NCBI GenBank assembly: GCA_963839955.1
Contig: CAWIXB010000001.1
Coordinates: 2,480,001-2,544,000, forward strand
DNA: 64,000 nt
Origin: CAWIXB01 sp963839955
GTDB taxonomy: Bacteria > Actinomycetota > Actinomycetes > JACCUZ01
Reading direction: 5' to 3'
Shown piece by piece: positions 18,437-25,221 of this stretch. A program made the translations under genes and the position numbers. The first letter of the stretch is position 1, and each line of letters opens with the position of its first letter. The notes under the pieces are model-generated. The model made no database searches. It was not told the DNA's origin and was given only the letters and a program-made list of their open reading frames with translations.

Positions 18437-19375
18437 CTACGGCTTCCTTTCTCCGGACTCCTGAGCCTGAGTGGTGACGCGGTCGTTGCTTTCGACTTCG
18501 ACGGCGACCATCTCGTCGAAGTCACGGAACATCGCCTCGCGGCGTGCTGGCCTGCCAGCGATCAGCTCGAACGCGTCCGCTGCCTGGTGGACGGCCATGC
18601 CGGCTCCGCTCAACGTGCGGCAGCCATGGGCGCCCGCCACACTGAGCAGCTCGGTCATGAGCGGGCGATAGACGATGTCGGCAACCCACAGGTCCGGGCG
18701 CAGCAGCTCGGCGCCGACCGGCGTCCCGGGGTAGTCCGCCATACCGACCGGTGTGGCGTTGATCAGGCCGGACGCGGCGGACAGCGCCTCGGGAAGCTCG
18801 GGGTCGACCAGGGTGTGCACGTCGGCATCGGCCTGCAGGTGCTTGATCGACTGGGCCAGGCCGTCGGCGCGGGTGGCCTCGGGGTCGAAGACCAGGAGGT
18901 GCCGTACGCCGAGGCGGACCAGGGCGTGCGCCACCGCTGTTCCCGCTCCCCCGGCACCGAGAAGCACGACCTGCTCGAGGTCGGCCTCGGGCAGACCGTC
19001 TCGCAAGGCGCTGGCAAAACCCGTGACGTCGGTGTTGAGGCCGAGGGTGACGCCGTCCTCGATCACGATGGTGTTGAGGGCGCCGATCGCCTCGACGTCC
19101 GGCGTGTTCCGGTCCACCAGCGGCACCATCGCCTGTTTGACGGGATGGGTGACGTTGAGGCCGTCGAAGCCGAGCCGGATGGTGAAGTCGAGGAGCTGTC
19201 GGAGGCGGTCCGGCTGGAGCTCGTCGTCGTCCAGGTCGATGATTTTGTAGACGTAGCGGAGCCCGTGGCGTGCTGCCTCCCGTTCGTGCAGCTCCGGGGT
19301 CAACGACGGCTTGATGCCCTGCCCGACAAGGCCCGCGAGAATCGAGCGCCTGGGGTCGTGCGCGGCCGGGGTCAT
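18437..19375 (-). CDS. qsuD: Quinate/shikimate dehydrogenase, QsuD-like
   Basis: A 312-residue AroE-family dehydrogenase. Near the N-terminus GLVGQGIKPSLTPELHE binds the substrate; NVTHPVKQ carries the catalytic lysine and NTDVTGF the paired aspartate. The NAD-binding loop is GAGGAGTAVAHAL. The sequence pattern (GQG in place of GxPi, INATPVGMADYPGTP, VADIVYRP) resembles the NAD-dependent catabolic QsuD of Corynebacterium more than biosynthetic AroE. It would oxidise shikimate to 3-dehydroshikimate and quinate to 3-dehydroquinate. The ATG at 19375 overlaps the dctM stop as ATGA; earlier in-frame starts would lie inside dctM. Confidence 0.88.
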   Translation of the reverse strand: MTPAAHDPRRSILAGLVGQGIKPSLTPELHEREAARHGLRYVYKIIDLDDDELQPDRLRQLLDFTIRLGFDGLNVTHPVKQAMVPLVDRNTPDVEAIGALNTIVIEDGVTLGLNTDVTGFASALRDGLPEADLEQVVLLGAGGAGTAVAHALVRLGVRHLLVFDPEATRADGLAQSIKHLQADADVHTLVDPELPEALSAASGLINATPVGMADYPGTPVGAELLRPDLWVADIVYRPLMTELLSVAGAHGCRTLSGAGMAVHQAADAFELIAGRPARREAMFRDFDEMVAVEVESNDRVTTQAQESGERKP

Positions 19376-20646
19376 AGCCCGAGCTTTTCCGGCAGGTACA
19401 GGATCGCGTCGGGCCAGACGATGATCGCCAGGCACAGCAGGGCCAGCGGGATCATGAACGGCAACGACCCCCAGAACACCTCCGACATCCGCACCTTCGC
19501 GATGGCCTGCAAGACGAAGATCACGGTGCCCACCGGCGGCGTCAGCAGGCCGACCATCTGCGACAGGATCATCAGCACACCCAGCGCGATCGGGTCGACG
19601 CCGTAGGACCCGCTGATCGGCAGCAGGATCGGCACGGTGAGCGTCAGGACCGCGATGGCGTCCAAGGCGGTGCCGAGGATCAAGGACAGCGCCAGCACCA
19701 GCAGCAAGAAGACGGTGCCGTTAGAAGTCAGGCCGGTGATCCACTCGGAGAGCTTCTGCGGCACCTGCTCCCTGGCGAAGATGTACCCGAGCAGGTTGGC
19801 GGAGGCGACGATGAGCATGATGCTGCCGGTCGTCAGCACCGCCTCGGTGAGCACCTTCGGGAGGTCACGCACCCGCAACGTCCCGTAGGCGAAGCCCAGC
19901 ACGGCCATGTACGCCGCGCCGACCGCGGCCGCTTCGGTCGGGGTGAAGTACCCGCCGAGGATGCCGCCGAGGATCAGGACTGGCGCACCCATCGGCGCGA
20001 TGACCCGGCGCCCGGTCACCCAGACCCGAGCCCAGCTGAAGTTCGTCCGCTGGATGTGGTTGTCCCGGCGGACCCAGAAGAACACGACGATGCACAGCCC
20101 CAGCGCCATCATCAGCGCGGGCACCACCGACGCCGCGAACAACGCCCCGGTCGAGACCGCCGCCAGGCCGGCATAGATCACCGCCGGGATGCTCGGCGGC
20201 ATCACCGGTGCGATGAGGGCGGACGATCCCGTCACCCCCAGGGCGAACCTCTTGGAGTAGCCGCTGCGCAACATCGCCGGGATCTGCAGCTTGCCCATTG
20301 CTGCGGCGTCGGCGACCGCCGACCCACTCATCCAGGAGAAGCCCAGGCTCACGCCGACGCAGACGTAGCCGAGGCTGCCGCGCACCCGGCCGAGCAGCGC
20401 GAGCGCGAAGTCGAAGAGCCGGTCGGCGATGCCGGCATGTGTGGCCAGCGTGCCCAGCAGGATGAAGAGCGGCACGGCGAGGAGGGGGAAGCTGGCGGTC
20501 GACTGGGCGACCAGGCGCAGCGCCAGGCCGAGCGACTGGTCCGTCGTGACCATGTAGGCCAGCGAGGGCCCGATGAACGCGAACGCGATCGGCACCCTGA
20601 TGACCAGTAGCAGCGTGATGAGCAGGCTGAGAACGAGGAGGCTCAT
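19372..20646 (-). CDS. TRAP transporter large permease, DctM type
   Basis: A 424-residue integral membrane protein with about 12 hydrophobic helices. Diagnostic stretches are GLALRLVAQSTASFPLLAVPLFILLG near the start, GYSKRFALGVTGSSALIAPVMPPSIPAVIYAG in the middle, and MVGLLTPPVGTVIFVLQAIAKV near the end. It is the Na+-driven translocating subunit. The ATG at 20646 overlaps the DctQ stop as ATGA; a longer open frame upstream lies in DctQ and is not used. Confidence 0.93.
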   Translation of the reverse strand: MSLLVLSLLITLLLVIRVPIAFAFIGPSLAYMVTTDQSLGLALRLVAQSTASFPLLAVPLFILLGTLATHAGIADRLFDFALALLGRVRGSLGYVCVGVSLGFSWMSGSAVADAAAMGKLQIPAMLRSGYSKRFALGVTGSSALIAPVMPPSIPAVIYAGLAAVSTGALFAASVVPALMMALGLCIVVFFWVRRDNHIQRTNFSWARVWVTGRRVIAPMGAPVLILGGILGGYFTPTEAAAVGAAYMAVLGFAYGTLRVRDLPKVLTEAVLTTGSIMLIVASANLLGYIFAREQVPQKLSEWITGLTSNGTVFLLLVLALSLILGTALDAIAVLTLTVPILLPISGSYGVDPIALGVLMILSQMVGLLTPPVGTVIFVLQAIAKVRMSEVFWGSLPFMIPLALLCLAIIVWPDAILYLPEKLGL

Positions 20647-21188
20647 GAGGTGGACACCTCGAGGTCCTCGTACGTCGGCTCCGGTACGCCGAGCACGGCG
20701 TACATCACGGCAGCGATCGCGGCCCGCACGGTCGCACTGACGAAGCCGATCAGGGAGATGCCGTACAGCCACGACATCGGCATGCGCATGGCCGGCGACT
20801 TAAGGATGCCCTGGCTCTCGGTGAGCGACCAGGCCTCTGCGCTGAGCCCGAAACCGACGACGGCGACCACGAGGCAGGAGATGACCCGCACGACACGCCG
20901 CAACAGCGGGCTCTTGACCGCATCGATCATCTCGATGGAGATGTGCGAGTCGCGGGTGACCAGCACCCCGGCAACCACGAAGGTCAGCCAGACCAGGCTG
21001 AACCGAGCCAGCTCGCCGGTCCACGACCAGCCGTCGAACGGCAGGTAGCGCTGGAGCGCCTGGACCAGGACCAGGAAGAAGACCAGCATCAGCGCTGCCG
21101 CCCCGATCGACAGCTCGATCGCGGTCAGGACGCGCACCGTGCGTGAGAGCCACCTCGGCGGCGACGTGAACAGCGACTTCAGGCCCAC
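20643..21188 (-). CDS. TRAP transporter small permease, DctQ type
   Basis: A 181-residue membrane protein with four predicted helices. RYLPFDGWSWTGELARFSLVWLTFVVAGVL is the DctQ signature, followed by the DSHISIEMID motif. It partners DctM. The start is uncertain: GTG at 21188 has GGAGG four bases upstream and gives a normal DctQ length, while the frame extends 27 codons further. It is the first gene of the shikimate operon, divergent from the LacI regulator. Confidence 0.88.
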   Translation of the reverse strand: MGLKSLFTSPPRWLSRTVRVLTAIELSIGAAALMLVFFLVLVQALQRYLPFDGWSWTGELARFSLVWLTFVVAGVLVTRDSHISIEMIDAVKSPLLRRVVRVISCLVVAVVGFGLSAEAWSLTESQGILKSPAMRMPMSWLYGISLIGFVSATVRAAIAAVMYAVLGVPEPTYEDLEVSTS

Positions 21189-21253
21189 GGGACCTCCGCG
21201 GCAGCTTCGTCGGCATTCACAGCAGGGGAACCTAGGCATCGCGCGATCGAGAC

Positions 21254-21278
21254 GGCAAGGGGTTGCCATCCTGTTGCC
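21254..21278. promoter_or_regulatory. Candidate LacI-type operator in the divergent promoter
   Basis: GGCAA (21254-21258) and TTGCC (21263-21267) form an inverted repeat around GGGG, and a second TTGCC follows at 21274-21278. It lies in the 109-bp gap between the TRAP operon and the LacI-family gene, where the regulator would be expected to bind. The assignment is by position and symmetry only. Confidence 0.45.
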
Positions 21279-21297
21279 AACGGAGTTGAGTGGCCGC

Positions 21298-22302
21298 GTG
21301 TCCGGGCCGACGATCTACGACGTCGCCACCGCGGCGGGTGTGGCGACGTCCACCGTGTCCCGCGCGTTCTCCACTCCCAATCGGGTCAGCGCGCGCACCC
21401 GGGAGCACGTGCTGGCAGTCGCCGCGAAGCTGGGGTACCGACCGAACCCGCACGCCCGCGCCCTGCTGTCCGGACGGCACCACACGGTGGCGATGGTCGT
21501 CTCCGACATCACCAACCCGCACTACTTCGAGTTCATCCGGGGCGCGGAGATGCGCGCCAAGGCCTCGGAGTACACGCTGGTCCTCGTCAACGCCGAGGAG
21601 TCGCCGCGCATCGAGTACGACCAGATCCAGCGACTCGTTCCCTCGGTCGACGGCTTCGTCCTCGCCGCGAGCCGGCTGCCGGACGAGAACCTGGCTCAGA
21701 TCGCCGGTCAGCGTCCGGTCGTGCTCATGAGCCGGGAGCTACCCGGGCTGCCCAGCGTCGTCCTCGACCACGCGCAGGGCTGTCGCCAGATCGTGGAGCA
21801 CCTCGCCTCCCTCGGTCACCGGCACCTGATCTACCTCGCCGGACCGCGGGGTTCCTGGATGGCGACGACCCGCTGGTCGGCCCTCAAGGTGGCTGCGAAA
21901 GACCTCGGACTACGGGCACAACGGATCGGACCGTTCACCCCGAAGGCCTCCCACGGCGGCGCCGCGGCGGACGGCGCGTTGCACTCGGGTGCCACCGCGA
22001 TCGTGGCGCACAACGACCTGCTGGCCATCGGTGTCATCCAGCGACTGACGCAGCGCTCGGTCAAGGTGCCCGAGGACGTGAGCGTCGTGGGCTTCGACAA
22101 CATCTTCGCGGCGGACCTGTGCACTCCCAGCCTGACCACCTTGGGCGGCGCGCATGCGGAAGTGGGCCGGGCAGCCGTGGAGATCCTGCTCCAGGCTGCC
22201 GGCCCGACGCCGCTGCGGGAGAACCCGCCCCAGGTCGCGCTCCCGACCCAACTGATCCTGCGCAGCTCAACCGGACAGGTGACGGCCCGTCAGTCGTCCT
22301 GA
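21298..22302 (+). CDS. LacI-family transcriptional regulator
   Basis: A 334-residue repressor. The N-terminal helix-turn-helix and hinge are TIYDVATAAGVATSTVSRAFS through RVSARTREHVLAVAAKLGYRPNPHARAL. The periplasmic-binding-protein-like effector domain has SDITNPHYFEFIRGAE, LASLGHRHLIYLAGP, ATAIVAHNDLLAIGV and VVGFDNIFAADLCTPSLTT. GTG at 21298 is preferred, with GGAG upstream. It is divergent from the TRAP/shikimate operon, so it most likely represses that operon and responds to shikimate, quinate or a product. Confidence 0.9.
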   Translation: MSGPTIYDVATAAGVATSTVSRAFSTPNRVSARTREHVLAVAAKLGYRPNPHARALLSGRHHTVAMVVSDITNPHYFEFIRGAEMRAKASEYTLVLVNAEESPRIEYDQIQRLVPSVDGFVLAASRLPDENLAQIAGQRPVVLMSRELPGLPSVVLDHAQGCRQIVEHLASLGHRHLIYLAGPRGSWMATTRWSALKVAAKDLGLRAQRIGPFTPKASHGGAAADGALHSGATAIVAHNDLLAIGVIQRLTQRSVKVPEDVSVVGFDNIFAADLCTPSLTTLGGAHAEVGRAAVEILLQAAGPTPLRENPPQVALPTQLILRSSTGQVTARQSS

Positions 22303-23223
22303 TCAGTCGTCGTGCTGGTGGCGACCGCCACGGCTGTCGTCGAACCAGTTCAGCGTTCGCCGCCATGCTTCCGCCGCAGCGTGCGGGTTGAAGCGAGCCC
22401 CGGTGTCGTTGAAGAACGCGTGGTCGGCCTCGTCGAACGTGATGAGCTCGTGCTTGAGCTTTGCCGCCTCGAGCGCCGCCTTCGCTGCCGGCTGGGACGC
22501 GTTGACGCGCGCGTCGAGCCCGCCGTAGACACCGAGCACCGCCGCTCGCGAGCCCCCGAGGTCGCCCCCTTCGGGGAAGGGTCCGTAGAACGGCGCCGCG
22601 GCGGCGAGACGCGATTCGCCGGCGGCGAGCAGGCGCCAGACCATGCCACCGCCGAAGCAGAACCCGATCGCGGCAAGCCTCCGCTGCCGGACGCGTCGAT
22701 CCAGTTCCGTCACGGCCGCCAACATGTCGGCATCGAAGCGCTCCGGCGGGACCTGCGAGAGCGCCGCCGCCACCGCGGCCTCGTCCGGGAACGAGCCGGT
22801 CCCGCCCTCCTCGGACAGGAGGTCGAGGGCGAGCGCGGAGTAGCCACTGGCAGCAAGTCGTCCGGCGACGGCGCTGATGTGCGGGGTCAGGCCGCGGTTT
22901 TCATGGATGACGAGCACGCCGCCGCGCGGCTTCTCGGCTGGCGCCCACGCGGCCATCAGTGTCCCGCGGGGACCCGCAAAGGTGATCGACTCGCGCGCGA
23001 CGGGCGCCCACGAGGTTTCCGAGTCGCCTTTGGTTCTAGGGGCGATGGGACCAGTGCCGGCCGCGGCCGCAGGCGCGGCTTCGGCGCTGGCGAGCAGCGC
23101 CGCCGCCGCCGACGTACTCAATCCGAGGAGCCCGAGGCGCCGCATTGCCTCGCGACGCGTGATGATCTTGTCGGAGAGGTCCTCCGCGACCTCTTCCGCG
23201 AGATAGGTCTTGATGTACGTCAT
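22303..23223 (-). CDS. Dienelactone hydrolase-family protein, Tat-exported
   Basis: A 306-residue alpha/beta hydrolase. Residues 20-50 form a twin-arginine-like signal (ITRREAMRRLGLLGLS, then an alanine-rich stretch). The catalytic region has VIHENRGLTPHI, nucleophile Cys189 in IGFCFGGGMVW, an aspartate in YGGLDARV and the histidine in EADHAFFND, as in carboxymethylenebutenolidases. GGAGGAGG precedes the ATG. The stop abuts the LacI gene end. Carboxymethylenebutenolidase acts in chlorocatechol degradation, but exported homologues are common and their substrates unknown, so a link to the neighbouring protocatechuate pathway is only suggestive. Confidence 0.85.
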   Translation of the reverse strand: MTYIKTYLAEEVAEDLSDKIITRREAMRRLGLLGLSTSAAAALLASAEAAPAAAAGTGPIAPRTKGDSETSWAPVARESITFAGPRGTLMAAWAPAEKPRGGVLVIHENRGLTPHISAVAGRLAASGYSALALDLLSEEGGTGSFPDEAAVAAALSQVPPERFDADMLAAVTELDRRVRQRRLAAIGFCFGGGMVWRLLAAGESRLAAAAPFYGPFPEGGDLGGSRAAVLGVYGGLDARVNASQPAAKAALEAAKLKHELITFDEADHAFFNDTGARFNPHAAAEAWRRTLNWFDDSRGGRHQHDD

Positions 23224-23285
23224 CGTGCCCTCCTCCTAGGCGTTGACTGGCTCGCTCCTTCGTGGTTCGTATGTGCCCATCATTC

Positions 23286-24509
23286 TCAGAGCCCGCGGAG
23301 TCGGTCGAGCAAGCGGACCGCGGAGGTGTCGGTCAGTGACGCCACCTGGTCAAGCACTACGCGCATCCGAGCCGTGTGGTTCGAGGCCTCCTCGAAGGCA
23401 CCGCGCAACAACGGGTCGAGACTGGCGGGTGCGTTCCTCAGGACGAGGTCGACCAGTTCGTGCATGAGCTCGCGCTGGCGCGCGTACCGAAGGGCGGCGT
23501 CCTCGCTCTCCATCACGTAACGGGACGCGATCGCCTTGAGCAGCTCGCACTCCAGCCGCACCTCGAGCGGCACGACGAGATCCGCGTCGTAGCGGGTGAG
23601 CCCACCGTCGCCGTACGCCTCGCGGGTCGCCGCCTCCGCGGTGCGGGCGAACCGGCCGATCAGCTCGCTGGTCGCGTTCTTGAGCGCCGCGAGACTGCGA
23701 TGGGTGCCGTCGTAGCCAGGCGGCCAGAACGGCAGCGACATCAGCCGGCTCAACGCAGCCTCGACGTCACCAACTTCGGCGGCAGGCACGCGCGAGGCCG
23801 TCATCGCAACAAGGGCGTGGCGCTCCGAGACCTCCGCCAGCCGGTGCAGCGGCAGATGGCCGGCGAAGACGGCGTCCTCGAGGTCGTGCACGGAGTACGC
23901 GACATCGTCGGACCAGTCCATGACCTGCGCCTCGAGGCAGCGCCGCAGACCGAGTCCCTCGCCGCGGATCCACCCGAAGACCTTGCGGTCCTCGTCGTAC
24001 ACGCCGAACTTGCGGGCGTCGACGTCGCGTCCCCAGGGGTACTTGCACGCGGCGTCGAGCGACGCGCGGGTGAGGTTCAGCCCTGCGCTCTGTCCCGAGA
24101 CGGAAAAGGTCTTCGCCTCGAGGCGGGTGAGGATGCGCAGGCTCTGCGCGTTGCCCTCGAACCCGCCGTGGTCGAGGGCGACCTCGTTGAGGGCCGACTC
24201 ACCGGTGTGCCCGAACGGCGGGTGGCCGAGGTCGTGGGCGAGGCACGCGGCCTCGACCAGGTCGGGGTCGCAGCCGAGCGCCTTGCCCAGCTCGCGCCCG
24301 ACCTGTGCGCACTCCAGCGAGTGCGTCAGCCGGGTGCGCGGGAAGTCGCTCTCCCACGGCACGACGACCTGCGTCTTGTCGGCGAGGCGGCGCAGCGCGG
24401 CGGAATGCAGCACCCGGGCGCGGTCGCGCTCGTACGCCGTGCGGCCCGGCCGCTTGGTCGGCTCGTCGATCCAGCGGGCCTCGGCGGCCGCGTCGTAGGT
24501 CCCTGTCAC
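23286..24509 (-). CDS. dgt: Deoxyguanosinetriphosphate triphosphohydrolase-like protein
   Basis: A 407-residue HD-domain dNTP triphosphohydrolase that removes triphosphate from deoxynucleotides. The metal site is His63 (RLTHSLECAQV) and His92-Asp93 (CLAHDLGHPPFGHTGE), with a later aspartate in WSDDVAYSVHDLED. GGFEGNAQSLRILTRLE is the family signature. The start is GTG at 24509, which lies inside the first unit of a tandem repeat array. In other Actinobacteria dgt lies close to dnaG; here a 10-kb accessory block separates them. Confidence 0.94.
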   Translation of the reverse strand: MTGTYDAAAEARWIDEPTKRPGRTAYERDRARVLHSAALRRLADKTQVVVPWESDFPRTRLTHSLECAQVGRELGKALGCDPDLVEAACLAHDLGHPPFGHTGESALNEVALDHGGFEGNAQSLRILTRLEAKTFSVSGQSAGLNLTRASLDAACKYPWGRDVDARKFGVYDEDRKVFGWIRGEGLGLRRCLEAQVMDWSDDVAYSVHDLEDAVFAGHLPLHRLAEVSERHALVAMTASRVPAAEVGDVEAALSRLMSLPFWPPGYDGTHRSLAALKNATSELIGRFARTAEAATREAYGDGGLTRYDADLVVPLEVRLECELLKAIASRYVMESEDAALRYARQRELMHELVDLVLRNAPASLDPLLRGAFEEASNHTARMRVVLDQVASLTDTSAVRLLDRLRGL

Positions 24510-24599
24510 AGTGCAGCCCTAGTCACAGGGGCAGCCCTAGTCACAGGGGCAGCCCTAGTCACAGTGCAGCCCTAGTCACAGGGGCAGCCCTAGTCACAG
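24505..24599. repeat. Tandem repeat array, 17/18-bp unit, five copies plus a partial
   Basis: Five consecutive units of GTCACAG(GG)GCAGCCCTA-type sequence occupy 24505-24521, 24522-24539, 24540-24557, 24558-24574 and 24575-24592. Units 1 and 4 are 17 bp with GTCACAGTGCAGCCCTA; units 2, 3 and 5 are 18 bp with GTCACAGGGGCAGCCCTA. A partial GTCACAG ends the array at 24599. It fills the whole gap between the DUF218 gene and dgt, covering the dgt start codon and the DUF218 stop codon. Confidence 0.95.
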
Positions 24600-25214
24600 A
24601 GCGTTCGTGGAGTCGGAGCTGCGGTGGAACACCTTGTAGTACAAGTAGCCGAACGTCTCGCGGACGATGTAGCGGAGCTCGGTCTGCCGGGTCCGGACCG
24701 CGGGGCCCTGCCGGGTCGGCGACGTCACCGCGTCGATGCCCTCGTCGTTCGCCATGCTCCGCGTGCGCAACGAGTGCCACGGGTCGGTGACGATGACGGC
24801 CGAGCGCCAGCCGCGTTTCTCCATCCGGTCGGCCACGGCTCGCACACTGCTCAGGGTGTCATCACCCGCGCTCACCGCGACGACGTTCTTTGCCGGCACG
24901 CCGTGGTCCGCGAGCCACTTCTTGCCGGCCTCGGCCTCGGTGAAGCGGTCACCCACCTGCTTGCCGCCGACCGTGATCACGCGCGGCGCCACATCCGCCT
25001 CGAACAGCTCGGCAGCGTGATCGAGGCGCGCGGTGAAGATCGACGAAGGTCGCCCGTCGAACTGCGCCGCACCCAGCACGACGATCGCATCGGACGCGCG
25101 ACGGTCGTCCTGGCGAGCGACCCACCAGACGCGCATGCCGACGAACAGGAAGAGGAAGAAGGACAGGACGAGCAGGACGGCCACCGTCTTGATGACCGGC
25201 CGGACGAATCTCAA
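24594..25214 (-). CDS. DUF218 (YdcF/SanA-type) membrane-anchored protein
   Basis: A 206-residue protein with one N-terminal transmembrane helix (TVAVLLVLSFFLFLFVGMRVWW) and a DUF218 domain: AIVVLGAAQFDGRPS, ITVGGKQVGDRFTEAEAGKKWL and VIVTDPWHSLRT. SanA/YdcF relatives are linked to envelope integrity and cell-wall precursor handling; biochemical function is not established. Its stop codon falls in the partial unit of the dgt-proximal repeat array. It lies seven bases beyond the ppdK stop on the same strand. Confidence 0.88.
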   Translation of the reverse strand: MRFVRPVIKTVAVLLVLSFFLFLFVGMRVWWVARQDDRRASDAIVVLGAAQFDGRPSSIFTARLDHAAELFEADVAPRVITVGGKQVGDRFTEAEAGKKWLADHGVPAKNVVAVSAGDDTLSSVRAVADRMEKRGWRSAVIVTDPWHSLRTRSMANDEGIDAVTSPTRQGPAVRTRQTELRYIVRETFGYLYYKVFHRSSDSTNAL

Positions 25215-25221
25215 GCGGTGA

